From positions 248,001 to 312,000 of the forward strand of contig NZ_AULM01000001.1 of NCBI RefSeq assembly GCF_000422285.1: a DNA stretch of 64,000 nucleotides. Reading direction: 5' to 3'. Positions 50,650 through 60,571 of this stretch are shown piece by piece (positions within the stretch are counted from its first letter, which is position 1; each line of letters begins with the position of its first letter). Origin of the DNA: Desulfatiglans anilini DSM 4660. GTDB taxonomy: Bacteria > Desulfobacterota > DSM-4660 > Desulfatiglandales > Desulfatiglandaceae. A program made the position numbers and the translations under genes. The notes under the pieces are model-generated. The model made no database searches, was not told the origin of the DNA, and saw only the letters and a program-made list of their open reading frames with translations.

Positions 50650-53600
50650 CTACCCCTTTCCCGCCTGGACGTCCCGCGCCGGTCTTCGATAGGAATGATC
50701 CTCCCCGCGCGAGGGGCTGGAGGAAAAACGGCCGATTTCTCCATGCGCCCTCCGATGGTCCGAGCGCAGGATCTGGAGGTTTTCCATGATGCGCCTGCGA
50801 TCATCCGGCAGGGTAATGGGTCCCATCAGGATGCGCAAACGATTCTCTCCCAGGAAACGATAGCGTTTAGGGAGGGTCCCTATCCTCTGCACCAGCCTTG
50901 CCGGGTCTGCCAGGCGATCGGGATCGAAATGGAGCGTCACGCTGTCGGTGCCGACCTCGAGACGCGCAATGCCGAGGTGTTTTGCAAAGATGCGCAGCCG
51001 CATCATCCAGAGAAGATTTTCCACAGGGGGCGGGGCCTTGCCGAACCGGTCCACCATCTCCTGCTCGACGTCTTCCAGATCCCGGGTCTCGTTCAGGATC
51101 GACAGGCGCCGATAGAGATTCAGCCTGACATCCGTATCCATGATGTAGTCTTCCGGGAGATAGGCCTCCATGTCGACGAGGATCTCGGGGTTGATTTCCG
51201 GCAGCCATTCTTCGCCTTTGAGCTCGGCCACCGCCTGTTCGATCATCCTCAGGTAGAGTTCGTAGCCTACGGCGGCGATCTGGCCGGACTGCGCGAATCC
51301 GAGGATGTTTCCGGCGCCTCTGATCTTGAGGTCATGCAGGGCGAGGTGCAGGCCGGCGCCCAGGTGAGAAAAGTCCATCAGGGCCTTGAGGCGCTTCTCG
51401 GCCTCCCTCGTCAAGTGGGTGCCGTCACTGATCAGCAGATAGGCGTAGGCCTTCTCTTTGGATCTGCCGACGCGCCCCCGGAGCTGATAGATCTGCGCCA
51501 GTCCCAGGCGCTCGGCCTCGTTGATGATGATGGTGTTGGCGGACGGAATGTCCAAACCGGATTCGATGATGGTGCTGCAGACCAGGACGTCCAATTCTTT
51601 CCGCAAAAAGGTGAGCATGGTGGACTCGAGGTCCTTCTCCTTCATTTGACCGTGGGCGACCGCGATGCGGGCCTCAGGGACGATCGCGCTGAGGCGTTCC
51701 GCGAGCAGGTCGATGGTTTGAACCCGGTTGTGGACGAAGAACACCTGCCCATGACGTTCGATCTCGAAGCGGACGGCTCTCGCAATGAGGTTTTCGTCAA
51801 AGGGGGAGAGGTATGTCTGGATGGCCAGACGGTCTTCGGGAGCGGTTTCGATGACAGTGAGATCTCTCACGCCCATGAGGGACATCTGCAGGGTCCTTGG
51901 GATCGGTGTGGCAGTGATGGCCAGGACGTCCACCATGCTGCGGTATTTTTTGAGGGCTTCCTTCTGTTTGACCCCGAAACGCTGTTCTTCGTCGATGATC
52001 AGCAGCCCGAGATCCATGAAAGAGACATCCTTCTGGAGCAGCCGGTGGGTGCCGATCAGGACGTGAAGCTTACCCGAGCGCACCTTGGCCAAAACCTCCC
52101 TTTGTTCGGACGGAGGTTTGAAGCGGCTGATGAGACCGACCCCGATCCCGTAGGGCGACAGCCGCTTGGTGAAGGTCTGGTAGTGCTGTTCGGCGAGGAC
52201 CGTCGTGGGGACGAGCAGGGCGACCTGTTTGCCGTCGGCCACGGCCTTGAAGGCGGCCCTCAGGGCGACTTCGGTCTTTCCGAATCCCACATCGCCGCAG
52301 ATGAGCCGATCCATAGGACGTTCGGAGATCATATCGTCCAGGACATCGTCGATGGCCTTGATCTGGTCGGGGGTTTCCTCGTGCTCGAATGTCGCCTCGA
52401 ATTCGCGGTAATAGTGATCGGGATTCGAAAAGGCATAACCCGAGCGGTATCGGCGCAGGGCGTATAACTGTACGAGCTGCTTCGCGATGCGCTTGACGGA
52501 TTTACGCGCCTTCTCCTTGGCGATGTTCCATGAGCGCCCGCCCAATTGATCCAATCTCGGAGCGACGTCATCGGCGCCCACATAGGTCTGTAGACTGCTG
52601 ACCCGGTCCGCCGGGATGTAAAGCTTGTCGGCATTGGCGTATTCGATCAGAATGAAGTCATTGACCCTGTTCTGGATCTCCATCTTGAGAAGTCCGCCGT
52701 ACCGTCCGATGCCGTGCTCCTCGTGGACCACGAGGTCGCCCTGCTTGAGTTGGCTGAACGTCGACCATGACAGCGCGTTTTCCCGCGCCTTCTCTCTGTT
52801 TTTGCTTCGCCCCCGCTTTTGACCGAAGATTTCGTCTTCACTGATGATATACAGGTTCTCTGCGGGCCAGAGGAAACCCCGCCCAAGCCGTCCCAGGCAG
52901 ATCCGGAGCCCAGGACTCTCAGGAAGCCCCCCCCAGGAATCCACGGTGTCCAGGACGTTCACGTCGTAGTTCGAGAGGATCTCCACCAGCCGGTTGGCCT
53001 GTTTTGCCGTGCGGCTGACGATGATCACCCGGCCGCCGCGGGAAAGCCAGAGGGCGATTTTGTTGGCGAGCGGGGCGAGAGACCCCCTTCCCTGCCCGGC
53101 TAGTTGGACATCGGGGTCGGTGTCGAGCCCGAACGGGCCCTCAACCTGGAAATGCACCCCGTCCGTTTGCGTAGATGTCCCGGGCGTCTGCAGATCGAGC
53201 TCGTTCACTTCGAGCCGCTGGAAGCGGTTCAGGGCGGAGAGGATGGCATCCCCGCCATGGATGAGGCCTTCGGTTTCGGGGAAGGGCAGCCCTTTGTCCA
53301 CCGACTCTTCGCGGAATCGCTCAAGGTCGAGTTGGAATCGCTCCGTCATCCGCTTCAGGCCGCCTTGCAAGCGCTGGGGGTCGAAGTGGGCAATGAGGGT
53401 GTCTGCGGGCAGATAGTCGAAGAGGGAGTCGAGCCGGGGGTAAAAATGGTTCAGCCAGGCCTCCTGCCCCGGGAAATGGGATCCGTCGGCCCCTGGGGGT
53501 GGAAGACGGCCCATGGAACGCGCCCGTTGAACAGCGGCTTCGTCCATGATAATTTCGGTGTTGGGCAGAAGGACCCACTCGTCGAACGCCCCTTCTGAAC

Positions 53601-54249
53601 GCTGGCTGAGCGGTTCGAAGAGGCGGATGGATTCGAGATGGTCCCCCCAGAACTCGAGCCTGATCGGCAGCGGGCTCGAGGGTGGGAAGATGTCCAGGAC
53701 TCCACCGCGGACGGCGTAATCCCCGCGTTCTTCCACCAGGGAAACGCGCTGGTAGCCGCAGATCTCAAGGTGCCGGAGGAGTTGCTCGCGGTCGATTTCT
53801 TCACCGGCCGCAAGGTATTCGAGCGCCTGAATCAGACGGCCCTTCGGGACCAGCCTGTACAGGAGGACCTCTTGCGAGGTGATGACGACGGGGTTGTCTG
53901 CGGAGGTCAGGGCGTAAAGGGCTTCGATCCTCAGATTGACGATCTCCCGGTGGGGGCTCAAGCCCGAGAGCGGTGAGATGTCGTAAGGGGGAAGAAGATA
54001 AAGGCTGCGCCGTTCGCCGGTGCGATGGTTGTCCTGTTCAGCCAGGAAAAACTGCAGTTCCTGAAAAAACTGTTCAGCCTGCTTCTTATTGGGCAGAACG
54101 GCCAGACAGGGGCGGTCGAGCCGTTGCACGAGGAGTGCGAAGAGATAACTCATGGCTGCGCCGCCAAGCCCCGTCAGCCGGGTAGGGTTCTTGCCGGATT
54201 GAATGGCAGCTTGAAGGGGATGGATTGGATGGGTCGACTCGTTCTGCAT
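50650..54249 (-). CDS. mfd: Transcription-repair coupling factor
   Basis: Mfd removes stalled RNA polymerase and recruits UvrA. From ATG 54249 the protein has 1199 residues. The UvrB-like N-terminal modules, the RNA-polymerase-interacting CarD-like domain (GDLVVHEEHGIGRYGGLLKME), the translocase core with Walker A GDVGFGKT at 652-659 and the DEEQ box, motif VI region QIYQLRGRVGRS, and the C-terminal TRCF domain (EINPEILVDMEAYLPEDYI) follow in order. The last 25 residues (SSSPSRGEDHSYRRPARD) look like a non-conserved tail. A start 37 codons earlier is possible but less likely. Confidence 0.96.
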   Translation of the reverse strand: MQNESTHPIHPLQAAIQSGKNPTRLTGLGGAAMSYLFALLVQRLDRPCLAVLPNKKQAEQFFQELQFFLAEQDNHRTGERRSLYLLPPYDISPLSGLSPHREIVNLRIEALYALTSADNPVVITSQEVLLYRLVPKGRLIQALEYLAAGEEIDREQLLRHLEICGYQRVSLVEERGDYAVRGGVLDIFPPSSPLPIRLEFWGDHLESIRLFEPLSQRSEGAFDEWVLLPNTEIIMDEAAVQRARSMGRLPPPGADGSHFPGQEAWLNHFYPRLDSLFDYLPADTLIAHFDPQRLQGGLKRMTERFQLDLERFREESVDKGLPFPETEGLIHGGDAILSALNRFQRLEVNELDLQTPGTSTQTDGVHFQVEGPFGLDTDPDVQLAGQGRGSLAPLANKIALWLSRGGRVIIVSRTAKQANRLVEILSNYDVNVLDTVDSWGGLPESPGLRICLGRLGRGFLWPAENLYIISEDEIFGQKRGRSKNREKARENALSWSTFSQLKQGDLVVHEEHGIGRYGGLLKMEIQNRVNDFILIEYANADKLYIPADRVSSLQTYVGADDVAPRLDQLGGRSWNIAKEKARKSVKRIAKQLVQLYALRRYRSGYAFSNPDHYYREFEATFEHEETPDQIKAIDDVLDDMISERPMDRLICGDVGFGKTEVALRAAFKAVADGKQVALLVPTTVLAEQHYQTFTKRLSPYGIGVGLISRFKPPSEQREVLAKVRSGKLHVLIGTHRLLQKDVSFMDLGLLIIDEEQRFGVKQKEALKKYRSMVDVLAITATPIPRTLQMSLMGVRDLTVIETAPEDRLAIQTYLSPFDENLIARAVRFEIERHGQVFFVHNRVQTIDLLAERLSAIVPEARIAVAHGQMKEKDLESTMLTFLRKELDVLVCSTIIESGLDIPSANTIIINEAERLGLAQIYQLRGRVGRSKEKAYAYLLISDGTHLTREAEKRLKALMDFSHLGAGLHLALHDLKIRGAGNILGFAQSGQIAAVGYELYLRMIEQAVAELKGEEWLPEINPEILVDMEAYLPEDYIMDTDVRLNLYRRLSILNETRDLEDVEQEMVDRFGKAPPPVENLLWMMRLRIFAKHLGIARLEVGTDSVTLHFDPDRLADPARLVQRIGTLPKRYRFLGENRLRILMGPITLPDDRRRIMENLQILRSDHRRAHGEIGRFSSSPSRGEDHSYRRPARDVQAGKG

Positions 54250-54417
54250 GCTTCGGTGCTCTACATTTTCCGTCTTCAGGTCGGTTTGTGGCGGCCGGCC
54301 GCTTCTGGTCTCAGGCGAGGCGGAGGCCTTACGCCGGTTCGGCAGCCGAAAACCCGGCAAACGATGCTTATCTTATGCAGGCTCGATCAGAGCCCACAGG
54401 GATGCCTGCCGCTCAGA

Positions 54418-55395
54418 TCAGGGGTGCTTTTTGTCGCGGCCGCCAAGGCGGTCTTTCACCGTGTCGGCAGGCGCCTCCATGATTTCGAGGATGCCCGCGA
54501 GTGTGTCCAATTCGACCTCGGCGCCGATCGGCAGCAGGACATTCCGCTCACCGTGGCCCGAAGGAAGCCCCATGGTGCAGGGCACATCAAGTTCGTCCGC
54601 CAGCTCTAGAAAAAGGGCGGCGATGGTCCTGAGGGTGCCGCACTGAATGAAGTCTCCCCCGATCAGGCCGGAGACTCCCTGCAAAGCGCCGGACAAAGCC
54701 AGGTGGCGCAGCATTCTGTCGACCCGGTAGGGTTGTTCACCATGGTCTTCCAGAAAGAGGACGGCGCCCGAAAGATCGGGAAAATAGGGGGTCCCTGCCA
54801 AATGTGAAATAAGGGTAAGGTTCCCGCCGATCAGAGGGCCTTTCGCTCTTCCCGGCCGCAGGACGCCCTCTCGGGGGAGGCGGATCGGTCGGGGAGGCGC
54901 CCCCTTGAGCACCGCGAGTGCTTCGGCCATGTCCTGCCGGTCCAACGCTCCCATTTGCCTGACGACGGGGCCGTGGAAGGTGATGAAACGCGCCTTCCGC
55001 CAAATCGCAAGGAGGAGCGCTGTCAGATCACTGAACCCCATGCAGATCTTCGGATTGGCGGTCAGCAGAGGCCAGTCGATCCTCTCGAGCAGGCGAAGAC
55101 TGCCGTAACCACCGCGCGAACAAAAAACGGCCTTGATGTTGCGGTCCTTGAACATGGCATGAAGGTCTTCGAGCCTGGCCGCATCAGACCCCGCAAGGTA
55201 ACCCTTCCGCGCAAAAAGGGCGCGGCCTTCGCGGATTTGGAAGCCTTCGGCCCGCAGATGTGCAATCCCGGCCTCTAGATCTCCCCGCTCGAGGGGGCCG
55301 GCCGGCGAGATGATTCCGATCATGTCGCCGGGGCGAAGGGCCGCAACGGTCTTTTGACGGACAGCGGCGGGTCGATCCCCCGAGTGGGTGCACAT
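54418..55395 (-). CDS. ldcA: LD-carboxypeptidase (peptidase S66)
   Basis: A 325-residue enzyme from ATG 55395 (AGGA 7 bases upstream; ATG 55419 also in frame). ALRPGDMIGIISPAGP starts the family core, the nucleophile Ser lies in FCSRGGYGSLRLLERID, and the Glu/His of the Ser-Glu-His triad lie in VLFLEDHGEQPYRVDRML and near the C-terminal MGLPSGHGERNVLLPIGA. It trims the terminal D-Ala from tetrapeptides in peptidoglycan recycling. It has no signal peptide, so it is cytoplasmic. Confidence 0.92.
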   Translation of the reverse strand: MCTHSGDRPAAVRQKTVAALRPGDMIGIISPAGPLERGDLEAGIAHLRAEGFQIREGRALFARKGYLAGSDAARLEDLHAMFKDRNIKAVFCSRGGYGSLRLLERIDWPLLTANPKICMGFSDLTALLLAIWRKARFITFHGPVVRQMGALDRQDMAEALAVLKGAPPRPIRLPREGVLRPGRAKGPLIGGNLTLISHLAGTPYFPDLSGAVLFLEDHGEQPYRVDRMLRHLALSGALQGVSGLIGGDFIQCGTLRTIAALFLELADELDVPCTMGLPSGHGERNVLLPIGAEVELDTLAGILEIMEAPADTVKDRLGGRDKKHP

Positions 55396-55553
55396 TCTCG
55401 ATTCCTGATCCATCTTCATCGGTATCTATTGGATACTCCGAGTCATTGGCCGAATGATCGCACGCTGCCGGCACAGGCAAAAAAACAACCTCCTCCGCTT
55501 CCATTGAAGCGGCAGGCTTCTCAAGGCTTGAGCAAGGAGCGGTTTCAGCCGGT

Positions 55554-56366
55554 TCAGGCGAGTTCAACCCTGCCCGAAAAGGAAAGTCTGCGCCTGAAAA
55601 TGGCCTCCAGCCCCTCGAATGTCAGCAATGGTTCGATGACGTCGAAATGCTCGGATACATCCTGGAGGACCGGGGCGATCCCGCCGGTGGCGACGACCAT
55701 CGGCCTGCCGCCCATTTCCTGCTTCATTCTGGTGAGGACCCCGTCAACGAGCCCGGCGTATCCATATAGGAGGCCGGAGTTCATGCTGTCCAGGGTGCTG
55801 CAGGCGATCGCGGCCGGGGGCTTGGAAATCCGCTCGAGTTTGGGAAGCCGGGATCCACGGCTGACGAGGGCTTGCATGGAAATCATCAATCCGGGGGCGA
55901 TGGCTCCGCCGAGATAGGCTCCCTCGGAGGAAACGCAATCGAAGGTGGTTGCCGTTCCCAGGTCGACGACGATGCAGGCGCATCGGAATTTATCGTAGGC
56001 CCCTACTGCGTTGACGATCCTGTCGGCGCCCACTTCGGCGGGGTTTTTGTAGCGGACCGGCATGCCCGTATCCGTTTCATGGTCCACGAACAACCCGTCG
56101 ACTTCGAGGTACTGCTCGAACAGAGCACTCAAGGCCCGGTTGACGTGGGGGACGACGGAGGTCACGATGGCATGGGTGATGTCTGCCATGCGGCGGTTTC
56201 TGAGCTGGAAAAGCCCGTTGAAAAGCACCGCCGCCTCGTCGGTGGTGATGTCTGTCTGGGTCCGGATTCTCCAGTGTTCGAGGATCCGCTCCCCGTCGCT
56301 GAGGGCGAGGCCGGTATGGGTGTTGCCGACGTCGATGCACAGAAGCAGCAAGTCATGATTCCGCAT
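55554..56366 (-). CDS. coaX: Type III pantothenate kinase
   Basis: The 270-residue ASKHA kinase starts ATG 56366, overlapping the folP end by 14 bases. Phosphate-binding motif LLLCIDVGNTHTGLAL, the pantothenate site NPAEVGADRIVNAVGAYDKF with its catalytic Asp, VVDLGTATTFDCVSSEGAYLGGAIAPG and the C-terminal VVATGGIAPVL are all present. It starts coenzyme A synthesis and needs a monovalent cation. It is the last gene of the ftsH-folP-coaX cluster. Confidence 0.95.
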   Translation of the reverse strand: MRNHDLLLLCIDVGNTHTGLALSDGERILEHWRIRTQTDITTDEAAVLFNGLFQLRNRRMADITHAIVTSVVPHVNRALSALFEQYLEVDGLFVDHETDTGMPVRYKNPAEVGADRIVNAVGAYDKFRCACIVVDLGTATTFDCVSSEGAYLGGAIAPGLMISMQALVSRGSRLPKLERISKPPAAIACSTLDSMNSGLLYGYAGLVDGVLTRMKQEMGGRPMVVATGGIAPVLQDVSEHFDVIEPLLTFEGLEAIFRRRLSFSGRVELA

Positions 56367-57219
56367 TCTGATCGATGGATCCTCTCTTGATGGCATCCGC
56401 CACCGCAACGGTTTCTGCGGCCGGGCGCACGTTATGCACCCGGACGATAGCTGCTCCGTTCAGTACGCAGGCCGTCACCGCGGCCATCGTTCCGGTGTCC
56501 CGCTCTTGGACCGTCTTCTTCAGGATATGTCCGATAAAGGCCTTGTTGGACGGCCCGGCCAGGATCGGTTTTCCCAGCGGGGCGAAGCGCGAGAACTGCT
56601 GGATGAGTTGGAGGTTGTGCGTAAAGGTTTTGCCGAACCCGATCCCCGGATCCAGGATGATCAGATCTTCCCGAATACCTGCCTGCAGGGCCCGCTCAAC
56701 CGCATCCTGAAGAAACAGGGTGATTTCGCCGAATAGATCAACATAATAGGGGTTTTCCTGCATGTTCCGGGGAGTGCCCTGCATGTGCATGAGCACGACC
56801 GGCACACCGCGGAACGCGGCCAGCGGGGCCATCTCGGGGTCGAAGCGAAGGGCGCTGATGTCGTTGATGATCGATGCGCCGGCGTCCAGCGCCGCTTGGG
56901 CCACCTCGGCCTTGTAGGTGTCGATGCTGATCGGCACCGGGATCTTCTTCGCCAGCGCTTCGATGACGGGTACGATCCGTGCCTTTTCGGTCGCGGCGTC
57001 GAGCTCCGGGGCGAAAGGCCGGGTCGATTCTCCACCGATATCGATGATGTCGGCCCCTTCTTCGACCATCCTCCAGGCGCCGGCGACCGCCTCTTCAAAT
57101 GTGAAATGCCTGCCCCCATCGGAAAACGAATCCGGGGTGACGTTCAGGACCCCCATGACCAGCGTCCGTCTTCCGAGTTCCAGGGTGTGGTTCGGCCAGT
57201 TCATCCTCCAGATGGTCAT
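56353..57219 (-). CDS. folP: Dihydropteroate synthase
   Basis: The 288-residue TIM-barrel enzyme joins dihydropterin pyrophosphate with p-aminobenzoate. Motifs [73 protein letters not shown] and [11 protein letters not shown] match the family signatures. The ATG overlaps the ftsH stop codon (ATGA). ftsH-folP linkage is widespread in bacteria. Confidence 0.96.
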   Translation of the reverse strand: MTIWRMNWPNHTLELGRRTLVMGVLNVTPDSFSDGGRHFTFEEAVAGAWRMVEEGADIIDIGGESTRPFAPELDAATEKARIVPVIEALAKKIPVPISIDTYKAEVAQAALDAGASIINDISALRFDPEMAPLAAFRGVPVVLMHMQGTPRNMQENPYYVDLFGEITLFLQDAVERALQAGIREDLIILDPGIGFGKTFTHNLQLIQQFSRFAPLGKPILAGPSNKAFIGHILKKTVQERDTGTMAAVTACVLNGAAIVRVHNVRPAAETVAVADAIKRGSIDQNAES

Positions 57220-59054
57220 TGCGCCGGGATCTCCGATGAAATGGGTTCTTTGTCGCTTTCTCCGGGCTCATCGGGGGCGATCCCCAGCAGTTCGTCGATG
57301 GCCCGAACGTCCAGAGTCTCTCTTTCGAGGAGGGCCTGGGCGATTTTGTGCAGTGATTCGAGATTCGTTTTGAGGAGGTTGGCAGTCCTCCCGTAGGCCT
57401 CATTGATGATGCGGCTGACTTCCTTATCGATCCGCTGGGCGGTAAACTCGCTGTAGTCACGGTGCTGCGTGATTTCCCGCCCGAGAAAGATCTGCTCGTC
57501 CTTCTTGCCGTAGGTCAGGGGCCCGAGTTCTTCGCTCATGCCGTAATCACAGACCATCTTGCGCGCGATGTCCGAGGCCCGTTCGATATCGTTTCCCGCG
57601 CCGGTGGTCTGCATCTCGAGGACGATCTCCTCTGCCGCGCGTCCGCCCATCAGGATGGAAAGGGTGTTCAGAAGGTAGTCTTTTGCATAGGTATGCCGCT
57701 CGTCTATGGGCAGCTGTTGCGTCAGGCCCAGGGCGCGGCCTCTCGGGATGATGGTGACCTTGTGGATGGGATCCGTATCCGGAATCAGCCGGGCGACCAG
57801 CGCATGTCCGGCCTCGTGATAGGCCGTGATCCGTTTTTCGGTTTCACTGATGATCATGCTCTTGCGTTCGGTTCCCATCAGGACTTTATCCTTGGCGTCT
57901 TCGAAATCGGACATTTCGACGCGCTCTTTTCCACGCCGGGCGGCCATGAGGGCGGCCTCGTTGACCATGTTCTCGAGGTCTGCGCCGGTAAAGCCCGGGG
58001 TGCCGCGCGCGAGAGTACGGACGTCGAGATTATCCGCCACGAGCTTCTTCTTGAGGTGCACCTTGAGGATTCCTTCCCGGCCTTTGAGATCCGGCACCGG
58101 GACGATGACCTGGCGGTCGAAGCGCCCGGGTCGCAATAGGGCCGGATCCAGGACATCGGGGCGGTTGGTGGCCGAAATGAGGATCACTCCCTCGTTGGAT
58201 TCGAAGCCGTCCATCTCGACCAGAAGCTGATTCAACGTTTGTTCCCGCTCGTCGTGCCCGCCCCCGAGCCCCGCTCCCCTGTGCCGGCCAACGGCGTCGA
58301 TTTCATCGATGAAGATGATGCAAGGGGCATGCTTTTTTCCCTGCACGAAAAGATCACGTACACGCGAGGCGCCGACACCAACAAACATCTCCACGAAATC
58401 GGACCCGCTGATGCTGAAAAAGGGGACGCCAGCCTCTCCAGCAATAGCACGGGCGAGAAGGGTTTTTCCTGTTCCCGGGGATCCTACTAGCAGGACCCCT
58501 TTGGGGATTCGGCCACCGAGACGCGTAAACTTTTTGGGGTCGCGGAGAAATTCCACGATTTCTTCGAGTTCGTCCTTGGCCTCATCGATTCCTGCAACGT
58601 CCTCGAAGGTGACCTTTTCCTGTGAGTCGCTCATCAGTCGCGCCCGGCTCTTGCCGAAAGAAAGAGCCTTGCCTCCGCCTACCTGCATCTGACGCATGAA
58701 GAAGATCCAGACTCCGATCAACAGCAGCATGGGGACCCAGGAGAGGAACACTTGAAACCAGGAGGAATCCTCCTCGGGTTTAGCCGTGATCTTCACGCTT
58801 TTCGAGGTCAGCAGTTGGATCAGTTCAGGATCGCGCGGTGCATAGGTCTTGAAGGGCCCCTGAACGGAAGATCCGGAGATGTTGTCGCCTTGAATGGTTA
58901 CCCGGTCGACATGGCCTTTCTCGACCATTTCCAGAAAATCGCTGTAACCGATGCTTGCGCTGCTGCCGCCGGGAGTTTTGAAGATCTGAAAAAGCATAAC
59001 CATCATCAGGGTGATGACGAGCCACAGTGCAAGGTTTTTGTAAAAAGGATTCAA
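57216..59054 (-). CDS. ftsH: Membrane AAA+ zinc protease FtsH
   Basis: I place the start at TTG 59054 ([13 protein letters not shown]), with GGAGGT 9 bases upstream, giving 612 residues; the longer frame to 59144 has a non-hydrophobic, basic front. TM1 (about 6-24), a periplasmic domain, TM2 (about 107-125), an AAA+ domain with Walker A GSPGTGKT, and the zinc site His413-Glu-Ala-Gly-His417 are clear. FtsH degrades membrane proteins and unstable factors, in E. coli including sigma-32. rpoH is about 10 kb away on the same strand. Confidence 0.95.
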   Translation of the reverse strand: MNPFYKNLALWLVITLMMVMLFQIFKTPGGSSASIGYSDFLEMVEKGHVDRVTIQGDNISGSSVQGPFKTYAPRDPELIQLLTSKSVKITAKPEEDSSWFQVFLSWVPMLLLIGVWIFFMRQMQVGGGKALSFGKSRARLMSDSQEKVTFEDVAGIDEAKDELEEIVEFLRDPKKFTRLGGRIPKGVLLVGSPGTGKTLLARAIAGEAGVPFFSISGSDFVEMFVGVGASRVRDLFVQGKKHAPCIIFIDEIDAVGRHRGAGLGGGHDEREQTLNQLLVEMDGFESNEGVILISATNRPDVLDPALLRPGRFDRQVIVPVPDLKGREGILKVHLKKKLVADNLDVRTLARGTPGFTGADLENMVNEAALMAARRGKERVEMSDFEDAKDKVLMGTERKSMIISETEKRITAYHEAGHALVARLIPDTDPIHKVTIIPRGRALGLTQQLPIDERHTYAKDYLLNTLSILMGGRAAEEIVLEMQTTGAGNDIERASDIARKMVCDYGMSEELGPLTYGKKDEQIFLGREITQHRDYSEFTAQRIDKEVSRIINEAYGRTANLLKTNLESLHKIAQALLERETLDVRAIDELLGIAPDEPGESDKEPISSEIPAQ

Positions 59055-59273
59055 TGAAATCGGACCTCCATACGAAACTTGACCAAGTGATCGGGTTTTT
59101 GCTTGAAGAGGATACGTTGCCCGCTTTTCAGCGCTTGTCCACATGCCGCCTGGATGCTGGGCCGGTTTGCCTCTTTGAGGCGCCGGCTTCGGTTGATGCC
59201 GGCCAATACACCCCCCTCCGAGGCCTTAAAACCGGGCAGGCTCGGTCGGTGAACAACCTCCGGCTCTCGGGGA

Positions 59274-59445
59274 GGGGTGGACCGGAAATGGTCTTTTTGG
59301 CCAATCTCGGCGTCAATCTGCCCGTTTGCTTGTGCGGCGATCACCAGGCTGCCTCCTCGCAACCAACTGATTTCCTTGATATTGGCCGAAAATCCTCATT
59401 CCCGGCCTGGAAACTATTTCGTTTTCAAAGCCTTATTTCCGGATG
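59274..59445 (+). repeat. Dispersed intergenic repeat, copy D
   Basis: The 141-bp core (59274-59414) carries the block GGAAATGGTCTTTTTGGCC and ends with CCCGGCCTGGAAAC. The left terminal repeat is degraded and the central hairpin partly broken (GGCGATCACCAGGCTGCC). The extension to 59445 (GTTTTCAAAGCCTTATTTCC) is nearly the same as in copy C. Confidence 0.82.
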
Positions 59446-59962
59446 GTCGCCGGCTCGTGCCGGACCATCGGTTCCCGGAGCAGCACAAGATATTAAATAT
59501 ATAGATATTCGTCTAAAATTCCATAAAAATTTAATTTCTAAAAGCTGCCCTGATTCTGGGAATTGCCGCTCATTCGATGATGCCTGCCGGGTTCGGCCAG
59601 GAATCCGCTCCTTACGAGCGGGTTCTTCTTCACCGAATTCGCCGATGGATCAAAACTCTTCCCAGGCACGAGCAAACCTTTTGCCCGGCTTGTCGTTCCC
59701 CGAGGGGGAAGAAAGGCATCTTTTCCCCCGCCGGGATCAAACTCGTCCCGCTCTGGAATATAACCGGCTTTTCAGAGAGAAGCCTGATGTTCATTTTCAC
59801 ACAGACGTTGTTGACACTCAAGGGGTTTTCCCATAGATTGAACCGTAATGAAACCATGCTGTTATGATGGACGCCCGGTCTTGGGGTCCGTGCGTTGGCG
59901 GGGCAACCCTCGAGGAAGGGATACGGCCGAACATTTTGCGACGAAGTGAAAGGGGGAGTTGA
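59446..59962. other. Intergenic region with AT-rich block upstream of the ferritin-like gene
   Basis: An AT-rich stretch (about 59488-59545, with ATATTAAATATATAGATATT) stands out against the GC-rich background, then no credible gene is seen up to 59962. The region contains a promoter candidate at 59811-59839. Confidence 0.5.
59811..59839 (+). promoter_or_regulatory. Promoter candidate of the ferritin-like gene
   Basis: TTGACA (59811-59816), 17 bases and TAGATT (59834-59839). The leader would be about 115 bases. A second, weaker pair (TTGAAC near 59838, TATGAT near 59863) is also possible. Confidence 0.5.
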
Positions 59963-60418
59963 ATGCCATTCGATAACTTTGATGAAATCATGACCTATGC
60001 TATCGACAAGGAAAAGGAGGCGGTTCAGTTCTATGAGGATCTGAGCCGGCGTGAATCGGCCCAGGGCACGAAGGCGCTTTTTCATGAATTTGCCGATGAA
60101 GAACGCCGTCACCAGAGAATGCTCGAAAATTTCAGCCGTGAGCAGGTGGCCAAGTATTCCATCAGAAAGATCCCTGATCTGAAGCGCAGTGATTACCTCG
60201 TGGATCTCCAATATTCTCCGGACATGGCCTATGCCGATATCCTGCGCCTTGCCATGAAACGGGAGGAAAAGGCCCAGGCCTTTTACCGGGATTTCGCCGC
60301 GCGGACCGCTGAGGATGAACACCGTAAGCTCTTCGAGATGCTGGCCCAGGAGGAGGCTAAGCATAAACTGCGGTTGGAGACCATGCTGGATGATTATTTG
60401 GCGGCCATGGGGGATTGA
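59963..60418 (+). CDS. Ferritin-like diiron protein (rubrerythrin domain, no rubredoxin)
   Basis: The 151-residue all-helical protein has two halves each with an E-x-x-x-x ... EExxH pattern (EKEAVQFYEDL and DEERRHQRML; REEKAQAFYRDF and QEEAKHKLRLE), which supplies six ligands for a diiron site as in rubrerythrins. No C-terminal rubredoxin CxxC is present. A peroxide-reducing or iron-handling role against oxidative stress is likely. AAAGGGGGAG precedes the ATG. Confidence 0.9.
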   Translation: MPFDNFDEIMTYAIDKEKEAVQFYEDLSRRESAQGTKALFHEFADEERRHQRMLENFSREQVAKYSIRKIPDLKRSDYLVDLQYSPDMAYADILRLAMKREEKAQAFYRDFAARTAEDEHRKLFEMLAQEEAKHKLRLETMLDDYLAAMGD

Positions 60419-60473
60419 TGCGCCTCCGGACGTGGAGCCGGCGTTGCTTTCCTGGGACCCCTCATTTCAGATC

Positions 60474-60505
60474 ACGTCGGCCGCGGGGAGGCCGCCTGCC
60501 GACGT
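60474..60505. terminator. Hairpin between convergent ferritin-like gene and fabH
   Basis: ACGTCGGC (60474-60481) and GCCGACGT (60498-60505) pair around a GC-rich loop that can pair further. There is no T-run on either strand; it may serve both converging transcripts. Confidence 0.45.
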
Positions 60506-60571
60506 CTGGTCATTCTTCCGAAGGAGGTACGTTCCAGGACCGCCGGTTTTACGCTTTCGAAACGGTATAGG

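Noticed and set aside
454-59500. Short conserved peptide (MVFLANLGVNL... with CLCGD) readable in copies A-D of the dispersed repeat
   Set aside because: Copy B has a stop codon in the middle and copy C is interrupted by the insertion. Conservation follows the inverted-repeat DNA structure, not a reading frame, and none has a ribosome site.
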